Origin: an uncultured Isoptericola sp.
Lineage (GTDB): Bacteria > Actinomycetota > Actinomycetes > Actinomycetales > Cellulomonadaceae
Assembly (NCBI GenBank): GCA_947497265.1
Contig: CANMFP010000001.1
Coordinates: 248,001 to 312,000 of the forward strand
Length of the DNA: 64,000 nucleotides
Direction: 5' to 3'
The notes beneath the pieces are model-generated. The model was given only the letters and a program-made list of their open reading frames with translations. It was not told the origin of the DNA and ran no database searches. Shown here piece by piece: positions 50,882 to 58,626 of this stretch. Made by a program: the position numbers and the translations under genes. Numbering within the stretch: the first letter of the stretch is position 1; every line of letters begins with the position of its first letter.

Positions 50882-51738
50882 CGGGGCACCTGCGCGAGCC
50901 ACGAGCGCGGGCCCACGTGCTGCACCCGGGTGGTCGCCACCCGGGCGGCCGTGGTGCAGGCCTCCGGCAGCGGCGAGCCGGCGGCGAGCGCCGCGGCCAG
51001 CGCCCCGTGGAACGCGTCGCCCGCGCCGAGGGTGTCGCGCACCTCGACGTCCGGGACGTCGACCGTGCCCGAGCCGGAGTGGTTGAACCACTCGACCGGC
51101 CCGCCGCCGTGGGTGACCACCACGGAAGCCGCACCGAGCTCCCGCGCGCCGGACGCGCCGTCGTCGTACCCGGGCACGGTGAAGTCCGCGGAGAGCGCGG
51201 CGACGTCGGCGGCGGGCAGCAGGTCCGCGAAGACCGGCCGCCACCGCCCGGCGTCGAGGACCACCGGCGGGCGCCGGGTGCTGCCGTCGAAGTGGTCGAC
51301 GACGGCGCGGGCGATCGCCGGGTGGTGCCCGTCGAGCAGGACGAGGTCGGGCGTGGGCAGCTGCGGCAGGTTCGCCGGTGCGGGGGCGTCGGCGAGCGCC
51401 GCGTCCGCCGAGACGACGGACCGCTCCCCCGTGGCGTCGTCGACCAGCACCGCCGAGACCGCGAGCGGGAACGCCTTGCCGCCGACGACGTCGTGCACCT
51501 CGACGCCGTGGGCGGCCAGGTCGCCACGGGCCGCCATCGCGACAGGGCCGTCGCCGAGCGCGGTGACCAGCACGGCACGGACCCCCAGCGCGGCCGCCGT
51601 GACCGCGGCGTTGGCCGCCGGGCCGCCCGCCGCGACGTCCTGGCGGGAGGCAGTGACCTTCTCGTCGCGGCCGGGCCGTCCGTCCGCGCGGTGCACGACG
51701 TCGAGCGTGGTCAGCCCCACGAACCAGCAGGTGCGCAT
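50878..51738 (-). CDS. PfkB-family carbohydrate kinase
   Basis: A 286-residue ribokinase-like enzyme. The first PfkB signature region appears as AAGGPAANAAVTAAALG (about 36-52), and the second carries the anion hole and catalytic Asp in DTLGAGDAFHGAL (about 236-248). The substrate could be ribose, fructose, tagatose-6-phosphate or a nucleoside. The N-terminal FVGLTTLDVVHR is typical. It is coupled by a 4-base overlap to the P-loop kinase gene downstream and preceded by GGAGAG. Confidence 0.87.
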   Translation of the reverse strand: MRTCWFVGLTTLDVVHRADGRPGRDEKVTASRQDVAAGGPAANAAVTAAALGVRAVLVTALGDGPVAMAARGDLAAHGVEVHDVVGGKAFPLAVSAVLVDDATGERSVVSADAALADAPAPANLPQLPTPDLVLLDGHHPAIARAVVDHFDGSTRRPPVVLDAGRWRPVFADLLPAADVAALSADFTVPGYDDGASGARELGAASVVVTHGGGPVEWFNHSGSGTVDVPDVEVRDTLGAGDAFHGALAAALAAGSPLPEACTTAARVATTRVQHVGPRSWLAQVPR

Positions 51739-51752
51739 CGCTCTCCAGGTGC

Positions 51753-52814
51753 TCAGCGGCCGGTGCCGTCGACGGCGTAGGGCTCGATCGCAGTGACCTC
51801 GTCGTCCGTCAGCGGCCCCGCCGCGAGCGCCGCGAGGTTGTCCTCGAGCTGGGCCACGCTCGAGGCGCCGATCAGCGCCGAGGTGACCCGCTGGTCGCGC
51901 AGCACCCAGCTCAGGGCGAGCTGGGCGAGGCTCTGCCCGCGGCCGGCAGCGATCTCGTTCAACGCGCGTGCACGCTCGAGGTACGTCTCGCTCAGGGCGT
52001 CGCTGGACAGGAAAGGCGAGTCGGAGCGGGCCGCCCGCGACCCCGCAGGCGCCTCACCGCTCAGGTAGCGGCCGGTGAGCAGCCCTTGCTGCAGCGGGGA
52101 GAAGACGATGGTGCCCACGCCCAGGTCGCCGACGGCGTCCAGCAGGGACTCGCTCTGGCGGCCGTCGTAGGGGTCCTCGCGCTCCGGGTCTTCGATGTGC
52201 CGGTTGAACATCGAGTAGCTGGGCTGATGGATGAGCATCGGCGTGCCGAGGTCCGCCAGGATGCGTGCCGCCTCGCGGGTGCGCGCCGGGGAGTAGTTCG
52301 ACACCCCGACGTACAGGGCCTTGCCCTGCTGCACCGCCGACGCCAGGGCACCCATGGTCTCCTCCAACGGCGTGGAGGGGTCCGGGCGGTGGTGGTAGAA
52401 GATGTCGACGTAGTCCAGGCCCATGCGGGCCAGCGACTGGTCGAGCGAGGACAGCAGGTACTTGCGCGAGCCGTGGTCCCCGTACGGGCCGGGCCACATG
52501 TCGTAACCCGCCTTGGTGGAGATGACGAGCTCGTCGCGGTACGGGTGCAGGTCGCTGGCGAGGTGCCGCCCGAAGTTCTCCTCGGCCGAGCCGTAGGGCG
52601 GGCCGTAGTTGTTCGCCAGGTCGAAGTGCGTGACGCCGAGGTCGAACGCGCGGCACAGGATGGCGCGCTGCGTCTCCATCGGGTTCACGTGGCCGAAGTT
52701 GTGCCACAGGCCCAGCGACAGCGCTGGCAGGTCGAGCCCGGAGCGGCCGGTACGACGGTAGGTCATCGAGTCGTAGCGGGCGTCGTCGGCCAGGTAGCGA
52801 GGTGCGAGAGGCAT
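51753..52814 (-). CDS. Aldo/keto reductase, YghZ/Gpr-like
   Basis: A 353-residue NADPH-dependent reductase. Catalytic tetrad residues are readable: Asp in HFDLANNYG, Tyr in the same NNYG, Lys in ISTKAGYDMWPGPYG, and His in DIFYHHRPDPSTPLEETM. The insertions YDMWPGPYGDHGSRKYLLSS and a QxxYSMFNR segment are characteristic of L-glyceraldehyde-3-phosphate reductase and voltage-channel beta-subunit relatives. The likely role is reduction of methylglyoxal or small aldehydes. CAGGAT lies six bases before the ATG. Confidence 0.9.
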   Translation of the reverse strand: MPLAPRYLADDARYDSMTYRRTGRSGLDLPALSLGLWHNFGHVNPMETQRAILCRAFDLGVTHFDLANNYGPPYGSAEENFGRHLASDLHPYRDELVISTKAGYDMWPGPYGDHGSRKYLLSSLDQSLARMGLDYVDIFYHHRPDPSTPLEETMGALASAVQQGKALYVGVSNYSPARTREAARILADLGTPMLIHQPSYSMFNRHIEDPEREDPYDGRQSESLLDAVGDLGVGTIVFSPLQQGLLTGRYLSGEAPAGSRAARSDSPFLSSDALSETYLERARALNEIAAGRGQSLAQLALSWVLRDQRVTSALIGASSVAQLEDNLAALAAGPLTDDEVTAIEPYAVDGTGR

Positions 52815-52826
52815 AAGAGCATCCTG

Positions 52827-54293
52827 TCAGAGCAGCGCCATCGCCAGCAGCGGCGCCGGGACGGCCCACACCTCACCGCTCGTGTCCAGGATCGACTTCG
52901 TCGCGAGGATCCCGCGCTGGTACTTGCCCACGATCACGCGGGCCTCGCTCTTCCAGCCGCGCGAGACCCACTTCGACTCGATCGGCACAGTCATGACGGT
53001 CCCTGCGTCGGACGGCAATGAGATCGATGACAGGTCGATCTCCCGGTCGTTGCTCGTCCGTACGTATCCGATGGTGTCACCAGCCAGCCATCGCCCCTCG
53101 GAGTGGGCGTCCACCGCGCGCGCGAGGTGCACGCCGATGGTCTGTTCGGTCAGCGACGTCATGGCGGGCGCCTTCGACCCGGCACGTAGACGTGACGGCA
53201 ACCATGAGAGGACCGGATCGGTGAGGTAGTGCTTGGACTGCGTTCGAGGCACCAGCGCTCCGGAGTCGTCTCGCTGAGGACAGCGCAGCACAGCGTGCGA
53301 CGACACCATCCGCGTCAGCCGTGTCTCCAAGGCCGCCCGAGTCCGACCGATGATGATCGCCGTCGGGTTGACCGCCAGCGGACTCGTCGCGCGCTCCGAC
53401 AGGGCCTCCAACAGCAGAGGCACAGATTCTGGTGTGCTCTCCGGGTCCACGTCCCGATGCAGCCACGCCTGAAGGTCCTGCAGGTATGCATCCGAGACGG
53501 CACCGTTCCGGACGTACTCGGCCACGGCGCGCGGAAACCCACCCACGCTCAGGAACTGCTGCCAAGCCAGATCGAACTCGTCGACGAACAATCCCGTCTC
53601 GGCGAGCTGGGCCCGCGTCTCGTCGCTCTGGAGGTGACCGGGATGAACGCGTGGCAGAGCAGGGAGGTTCTCGCGCGTGGTGCCGATGAACTCGCGGAAG
53701 CTCATCGGCAGGAGAACTCGGCGGCGGCGTGTCTCAGAACCTGCCCGGCCAGCCATGAGGTTGCCCTCGACATCCTCGTCCGGATCCCATCGGGACCCCG
53801 TGGCGATGACCGTGTCGTGTGCGAACGCCGTGTTGTCCCGCGCGTCCTTGAAGACCGACGACCACCCACGCACCGAGGTGATCTCGTCGAAGAGCCACAC
53901 CCGAGGCCGCGCCCCGTCGAGATCGACCGACTCGGTCATGCTGCGCGCCAGTGTGAGTACTCGGCGGACGTCCTGCAGCGTCAACGTGTCACACGGGACG
54001 TGGATGATCTGGCGGGGATCGACATCACCCCGCTCGCAGAGCGCCGCGGCGAGCTGCAGCATCGCGACGGACTTGCCGATGCGCCGCGGCCCCGACAGGA
54101 CGATCACCCGATCGCCGAGCGGATCCGTCGCGACGTCGTCGAGCACTTCCGTCCGATACCCGATGTCGTAACGTGCCAACCCCTGGAGCACCGGGTGCCG
54201 CTCGGTCCAAGCGGTAGCCTCTTCGCCGAGCACCTGCGCCTTCCACCAGGGGTTTCGCTCGCCGAGGTGCTGCCGGATGGAGTCGTCGCGCAT
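52827..54293 (-). CDS. AAA-type ATPase with DUF4143-like C-terminal domain
   Basis: A 488-residue protein. The Walker A loop is VLSGPRRIGKSVAML (about 65-79) and Walker B is RVWLFDEITSVRGW (about 130-143). SFREFI and a central LAWQQFLSVGGFPRAVAEY mark the typical AAA_14/DUF4143 architecture. The C-terminal third (LSWLPSRLRAGSK to PIESKWVSRGWKSEARVIVGKY) resembles a nuclease-like domain, with I-E-S-K near residue 446. Proteins of this class are widespread but without a settled function. The promoter is leaderless-type, and two and a half 33-bp repeats lie directly upstream. Confidence 0.8.
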   Translation of the reverse strand: MRDDSIRQHLGERNPWWKAQVLGEEATAWTERHPVLQGLARYDIGYRTEVLDDVATDPLGDRVIVLSGPRRIGKSVAMLQLAAALCERGDVDPRQIIHVPCDTLTLQDVRRVLTLARSMTESVDLDGARPRVWLFDEITSVRGWSSVFKDARDNTAFAHDTVIATGSRWDPDEDVEGNLMAGRAGSETRRRRVLLPMSFREFIGTTRENLPALPRVHPGHLQSDETRAQLAETGLFVDEFDLAWQQFLSVGGFPRAVAEYVRNGAVSDAYLQDLQAWLHRDVDPESTPESVPLLLEALSERATSPLAVNPTAIIIGRTRAALETRLTRMVSSHAVLRCPQRDDSGALVPRTQSKHYLTDPVLSWLPSRLRAGSKAPAMTSLTEQTIGVHLARAVDAHSEGRWLAGDTIGYVRTSNDREIDLSSISLPSDAGTVMTVPIESKWVSRGWKSEARVIVGKYQRGILATKSILDTSGEVWAVPAPLLAMALL

Positions 54294-54299
54294 GTCAAG

Positions 54300-54305
54300 A
54301 AGGTA
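54300..54305 (-). promoter_or_regulatory. Leaderless -10 hexamer TACCTT
   Basis: TACCTT-CTTGAC-ATG precedes the AAA gene; the repeats at 54311-54393 begin five bases upstream of the hexamer. Confidence 0.6.
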
Positions 54306-54310
54306 GCATC

Positions 54311-54393
54311 GACTTCATTCAAGGGGGAGGGTCGAGTGCACCTGACTTCATTCAAGGGGGAGGGTCGAGTGCACCTGACTTCATTCAAGGGGG
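54311..54393. repeat. 33-bp tandem repeats upstream of the AAA gene
   Basis: Two identical 33-bp units (54311-54343 and 54344-54376) and a 17-bp third copy. Each unit contains GACTTCATTCAAGGGGG and a GTGCAC palindrome. They occupy roughly -25 to -105 of the promoter, as expected of multiple operator sites. Confidence 0.8.
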
Positions 54394-54555
54394 CTCGGGT
54401 CCGCAGAGGGCAACGAAGCGCGTCATCTCACGGGCCGGCGGCACCGTCCGCGACATCCCAGTGCTCGGCCCGGACCAGCTGATCTGCGCGTGGCCTGCCT
54501 GATGCCGGTCACACTTGACCCGAACGAGAGCCGGACCGGCGGAACGGAGCGAGAC

Positions 54556-54840
54556 ATGGACGACGGTGGCACGACGCGCCCGGGCACGCCACGGTCGGCC
54601 GAGTGGTCGGTGGCGCTCGGTGTGGCCGGGCTGGCCTGCGCCGTCGTCCCCGTGGTCGGGGACTGGGTGGCCGCCCCGCTCGCCGTCGCGTCGATCACGC
54701 TCGGTTCGCTCGCTATCCACGTCGCCGAGCGAGACGGTCGGCCCGGCACGGCCCGCGGGCTCGTCGGGGCGATGATCGGCGTGGTCGCGCTGGGCGTGGT
54801 GCTCTTCTCGCTGGCCGCCGGGATCGTCCACACGGGCTGA
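54556..54840 (+). CDS. Small DUF4190-like membrane protein
   Basis: A 94-residue protein with two hydrophobic helices: ALGVAGLACAVVPVVGDWVAAPLAVASITLGSLAI and GLVGAMIGVVALGVVLFSLAAGIV. They are separated by a short polar loop (HVAERDGRPGTAR), after an acidic/Thr-rich N-terminus. The Gly-rich paired-helix pattern resembles the DUF4190 family of unknown function. ATG 54556 follows GGAGCGAG. It is convergent with the LLM-BBE gene, with only nine bases between. Confidence 0.6.
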   Translation: MDDGGTTRPGTPRSAEWSVALGVAGLACAVVPVVGDWVAAPLAVASITLGSLAIHVAERDGRPGTARGLVGAMIGVVALGVVLFSLAAGIVHTG

Positions 54841-54849
54841 CGGCCGGCG

Positions 54850-57117
54850 CTATGCGGCGGGCGGCACCGGGAAGTTGGCGCGGAAGAGGTTCGTCGGGTC
54901 CCAGTCCCGCTTGACCTCCCGCAACCGAGTCAGGGTCGGCTCGGGGAACGCGTCGGCGAGGCGCTCCGGGCGCGTGTCGGTGTCGAAGGAGAGGTACAGC
55001 CCGTCCGCGTGCGGCAACATCTCGGCGTCCCACACCGTGTCGAGCGCCTCCTGAGAGGCCGACATCGCCGAGAGCAGGAAGTTCTGGTGCCGGTGGGCGT
55101 ACGCCGTCGCCGCGTCGGGCAGGTCGTGCGCGGCCCCGCCGGTGGCGCGGACCTGCAGGAAGGTCGCCGAGCCCGACGCCGCCACGCGCTCGAAGCCGCG
55201 GGACGTCGCGGTGTCGAGGTGCGTGACGAGCGCGGATCGCACGGAGGGGTCGCCACCTCCCGTGTGGCGCTTGTCCCCCGCCTGCACGACGCCGGCGTAC
55301 GGCAGCAGGTACGCCTGGTGGTCGAGCAGCGGACCTGCGTCGGCGAGACGTTCCAGCTGGGTGACCGCCGCTGTCGTGTCGTCACCGGCGTAGACGGTCA
55401 TGAGCTGCGCCACCGGCCCCTGGCCCCGCCGGGGCGGCGAGAGGATGAGGAAGCTCGTGAGCTCGCGCGGCGCCGTCTCGACCGCGGCACCCCACCGCTC
55501 GAGCAGCCCCGCGGTGTCGGTGGCGTCGAGGGTCATCTGGGAGAAGACGACGTCGCCCAGATCCATCGCCTCGACCTCCACCCAGGTGACCGCGCCGAGG
55601 TTGCCGCCGGCGCCCCGCAGCCCCCAGAACAGGTCGGGGTTCTCGTCCGCGGAGGCATGCACGACCCGCCCGTCCGCCGTGACGACCTCGGCCGCCACGA
55701 CGTGGTCGATCGTCAGCCCGTACGTGCGCCCGAGGAACCCGACACCACCTGCGGTCGCGAGCCCTCCGACCCCGACGCCCCCGTAGTCGCCCGAGCTGAT
55801 CGCCCAGCCGCGCGGGGCGAGCGCCTCGGCGACCTTCTCCCAGGTCGCCCCGGCTCCGAGACGCACCCGGCGAGTGGCCTCGTCGACCACCTCGATCTGG
55901 TCCAGCGCCCCGAGGTCGACGACGATCCCGCCGTCGTTCGTGGACCGGCCGCTGATGCCGTGCCCGCCCGACCGGACACCCAGGGGAACCTCCTGCGTCC
56001 GCGCGTAGGTGACGGCGTCGGACACCTCGGCGGCACTGCGCGGCCGCAGGACGAGGCCCGGCGCGCCCGAGCGCAGGTAGTTGTGCCGCACGACGTCGTA
56101 GGAGCGGTCGCCAGGTTCGACGGCGGTGGTCGCCAGCGTGGGCGGCACGCCGTCGTAGTCGATCCCGTCGCGCCGCAGCGCGATCGCGGCCCGGCCACGG
56201 CGGGTCGCGGCAGGAGCCGTCCCGGCCGCGGCCCGCTCGCGGGCGACCAGCTCGCGCACGGCCGGGGCGATCTCCTCGCCCAGCACCGAGAACATACCCG
56301 GATCGTCCGAGGCCACGATGAACGAGCCGACGCCGTCGTCCAGCGCCAGCGCGGCGAGCTCCTCGACCCACTGCTCGACGGGCCCCTGCAGGAAGCCCCG
56401 CCGGTCGGCGGTGACCGCGCCCTGCACGTTGAGCAGGCGGCGGATCTCGGCGGGGTGACGCCCCGCCTCCTCGGCCGTCTCGTCGATGATCGCGTTGCCG
56501 CGGGCGAGGTCACCGTCCTTCATGTAGGCGAGGGACGGCAGCCAGCCGTCGGCCTGGCGCGCGACGAGGCGGAGCATGCGCGGCTTGTACGCGCCGAGCC
56601 AGATCGGCACGTCGTGCGCCGGCGCAGGTCCGCGCTTGGCGCCGGTGACGCGGTGGTGCTCGCCGTCGGTGCGCAGCACGCGGCGCTCGCCGGCGTCCCA
56701 GATGCCGCGGATGATGTCGACGGCCTCGGCGAGCGCCGTCACGGACTCTCCCGGGGTGAGGCGGCGGCCACCCATGGACTCGATGGCGTCCCAGAACCCA
56801 CCTGCGCCGAGGCCCAGGTCGATACGTCCGCCGCTGAGCAGGTCCAGGCTCGCCACCGAGCGGGCGAGGACCGCCGGCTGGCGCAGCGGCAGGTTCAGCA
56901 CGTTGCCCGCCAGGTGGATGCGCTCGGTGACCGCCGCGGCGTAGGAGATCAGCGTCCAGGTGTCGAGGAACCCTGGCTGGTACGGGTGGTCCTGGAAGGT
57001 CACGAGGTCCAGGCTGGCTGCCTCGGCTGCCTGCGCCAGCCGGACGGGCTGCTGCGGGTCACGGTTGGACGGGGTGACGAAGGTGCCGAAGACCAGGTCG
57101 TGGCCGTAGTCGGTCAT
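54850..57117 (-). CDS. Fusion of luciferase-like monooxygenase and BBE-type FAD oxidase
   Basis: A 755-residue two-domain flavoenzyme. Residues 1-300 form an F420/FMN-type luciferase-like barrel (FGTFVTPSNRDPQQPVRLAQAAE, LDLLSGGRIDLGLGAGGFWDAIESMGG, PIWLGAYKPRMLRLVARQADGWLPS). Residues about 345-755 are a berberine-bridge-type FAD oxidase. LRSGAPGLVLRPRSAAEVSDAV opens it, VRSGGHGISGRSTNDGG carries the His for covalent FAD, and WDPTNLFRANF closes it. The two active sites may act in sequence on one substrate. A MarR regulator diverges from it, with an inverted repeat between them. GGAG precedes the ATG. Confidence 0.88.
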   Translation of the reverse strand: MTDYGHDLVFGTFVTPSNRDPQQPVRLAQAAEAASLDLVTFQDHPYQPGFLDTWTLISYAAAVTERIHLAGNVLNLPLRQPAVLARSVASLDLLSGGRIDLGLGAGGFWDAIESMGGRRLTPGESVTALAEAVDIIRGIWDAGERRVLRTDGEHHRVTGAKRGPAPAHDVPIWLGAYKPRMLRLVARQADGWLPSLAYMKDGDLARGNAIIDETAEEAGRHPAEIRRLLNVQGAVTADRRGFLQGPVEQWVEELAALALDDGVGSFIVASDDPGMFSVLGEEIAPAVRELVARERAAAGTAPAATRRGRAAIALRRDGIDYDGVPPTLATTAVEPGDRSYDVVRHNYLRSGAPGLVLRPRSAAEVSDAVTYARTQEVPLGVRSGGHGISGRSTNDGGIVVDLGALDQIEVVDEATRRVRLGAGATWEKVAEALAPRGWAISSGDYGGVGVGGLATAGGVGFLGRTYGLTIDHVVAAEVVTADGRVVHASADENPDLFWGLRGAGGNLGAVTWVEVEAMDLGDVVFSQMTLDATDTAGLLERWGAAVETAPRELTSFLILSPPRRGQGPVAQLMTVYAGDDTTAAVTQLERLADAGPLLDHQAYLLPYAGVVQAGDKRHTGGGDPSVRSALVTHLDTATSRGFERVAASGSATFLQVRATGGAAHDLPDAATAYAHRHQNFLLSAMSASQEALDTVWDAEMLPHADGLYLSFDTDTRPERLADAFPEPTLTRLREVKRDWDPTNLFRANFPVPPAA

Positions 57118-57151
57118 GGACGCTCCAGGTGACGAGAGATGATCTGTGCTG

Positions 57152-57178
57152 CAGATGATATACCCGGCAACTCATCTG
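57152..57178. promoter_or_regulatory. MarR-type inverted repeat
   Basis: CAGATGA and TCATCTG, a perfect 7-bp pair with a 13-bp spacer holding TATACC. It overlaps the likely promoter of the LLM-BBE gene. A smaller repeat ATCTG-TGCTG-CAGAT lies at 57142-57156. Confidence 0.5.
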
Positions 57179-57198
57179 GATGACATCGCATTCCGCGG

Positions 57199-57204
57199 TA
57201 CGAT
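57199..57204 (+). promoter_or_regulatory. Leaderless -10 hexamer TACGAT
   Basis: TACGAT-GGCGAC-ATG precedes the MarR gene. Confidence 0.65.
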
Positions 57205-57210
57205 GGCGAC

Positions 57211-57693
57211 ATGCCCACGCCCGCTGCGCCCTCACCCTTCGGCTGGTCGCTCGCTGCCCTCCTGCGCGAGTGGAAGCACCGGGTGGCCGCCACCTGCGAC
57301 GAGCTGCCGCAGGGCTCCCGGGGCTACGAGGTGCTCGCCGCCGTGGTCCACGAGGAGCCTCCGACGCAGGCCGCGCTCGCCGCCCGGCTCGGCATCGACC
57401 GCACGGTGATGACCTACCTGCTCGACGAGCTCGACACCGCCGGGCTGGCACGGCGCCAGGCCGACCCGGCCGACCGGCGCGCGCGACGCATCGTCGCCAC
57501 CGCGCGCGGCCGCGAGGTCGTCGCCGGCCTCGACGCCCGCGTGATCCGCGCGGAGGACGACCTGCTCGCCGCCCTCGAGCCCGCCGAGCGTGCGGCACTG
57601 CGCGGCCTCCTGGTGCGGGCCGCCTCCGGGGCCGCTCCCGCCGACGACCGCTGCGCCGTCGTCGGCGACGTCATCGCGGAGCAGGACGCTTGA
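57211..57693 (+). CDS. MarR-family transcriptional regulator
   Basis: A 160-residue winged-helix regulator: EVLAAVVHEEPPTQAALAARLGIDRTVMTYLLDELDTAGLARRQADPADRRARRIVATARGREVV. The wing sequence R-x-x-D-x-x-D-R-R-A-R is typical. It diverges from the LLM-BBE fusion gene and probably represses it; the ligand is unknown. A leaderless-type promoter stands before the ATG. Confidence 0.88.
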   Translation: MPTPAAPSPFGWSLAALLREWKHRVAATCDELPQGSRGYEVLAAVVHEEPPTQAALAARLGIDRTVMTYLLDELDTAGLARRQADPADRRARRIVATARGREVVAGLDARVIRAEDDLLAALEPAERAALRGLLVRAASGAAPADDRCAVVGDVIAEQDA

Positions 57694-57726
57694 CCCTGAC
57701 ACGGTGAGAGACGGGAGAACGGTGTC

Positions 57727-58533
57727 ATGTTGTCCATCGGGGCGTTCGCGCAGATCGGTCAGGTGACCCACCGCATGCTGCGGCACTGGGACACCGCCGG
57801 CCTGCTCGTTCCCGCCCACGTCGACGCGTTCACCGGGTACCGCTCGTACGACCCGTCCCAGCTCGACCGGCTCCACCGCATCGTGGCCCTGCGCCAGCTC
57901 GGCTTCGGCCTCGACGACATCACGCTGATCCTGGCGGACGGCGCCGACGTCGAGCGGCTCGCCGAGCTGCTGCAGGTCCGGCGGGCGGAGGTCGAGGAGG
58001 AGCACGAGCGGGCCACGGCGCGGCTCGTCGACGTGGAGCGCAGGCTCCGGCTCATCGAGAAGGAGAAGGTCATGACCAGCATCGAGATCGTCCAGAAGTC
58101 CCTGCCCGCCGTCCGGCTCGCGGCGCGCACCGCCGTCGTGGGCGCCCAGCCCGAGATGCCCGGCGTCGTCGGCCCCGCCTTCGACGCCGTCGCCCGGGCG
58201 CTCGAGCCGAACAAGGGTCTGCTTGAGACGCCGATCGCCCAGTACGACATGGGTGAGGACGGCCTGCGGGTCGTCGTGGGGTACGCCTACGACGGCGAGG
58301 CACGGCCCGGGTTCGAGGTCGTCGACCTGCCGGCGGTCGGCACCGCGATGTGCGCGGTGCACCACGGGCCGATGGACCAGATCGCCGGGTCGTGGCAGGC
58401 GCTGCACACCGAGATGACCGAGCGGGGCTACGTGCCCTCGGGGCCGTGCCGGGAGCTCTACGTGCGCGCCGAGCCGGACCACGACCAGAGCGACTGGGTC
58501 ACCGAGCTGCAGCAGCCCGTCACCCGCGCCTGA
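57727..58533 (+). CDS. MerR-family regulator with GyrI-like effector domain
   Basis: A 268-residue protein. The N-terminal MerR winged helix (LSIGAFAQIGQVTHRMLRHWDTAGLLVPAHVDAFTGYRSYDPSQLDRLHRIVALRQLGFGLDDI) is followed by a coiled dimerisation helix. A GyrI/BmrR-like ligand-binding domain follows (GFEVVDLPAVGTAMCAVHHGPMDQIAGSWQALHTEMTERGYVPSGPCRELYV). This is the layout of multidrug-binding activators such as BmrR. No target gene is evident nearby. GGGAGAA precedes the ATG, and the large palindrome 58554-58619 follows the stop. Confidence 0.88.
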   Translation: MLSIGAFAQIGQVTHRMLRHWDTAGLLVPAHVDAFTGYRSYDPSQLDRLHRIVALRQLGFGLDDITLILADGADVERLAELLQVRRAEVEEEHERATARLVDVERRLRLIEKEKVMTSIEIVQKSLPAVRLAARTAVVGAQPEMPGVVGPAFDAVARALEPNKGLLETPIAQYDMGEDGLRVVVGYAYDGEARPGFEVVDLPAVGTAMCAVHHGPMDQIAGSWQALHTEMTERGYVPSGPCRELYVRAEPDHDQSDWVTELQQPVTRA

Positions 58534-58553
58534 GGCTCGCCCGCTACCCCAGT

Positions 58554-58619
58554 TCGTTGTGGGTATGAAATCGACGGCTCTGAATTGATTCAGAGCCGTC
58601 GATTTCATACCCACAACGA
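58554..58619. repeat. 66-bp near-perfect palindrome (32-bp arms), probable bidirectional terminator or repeat element
   Basis: Arms 58554-58585 and 58588-58619 are exact complements, separated by only two bases (TG). The arms are less GC-rich than the surroundings and include TGGGTATGAAATCGACGG. It lies between convergent genes (stops at 58533 and 58627). Function as a terminator on both strands is likely, but the length and perfection exceed the other hairpins in this window. Confidence 0.85.
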
Positions 58620-58626
58620 CGAGGTG

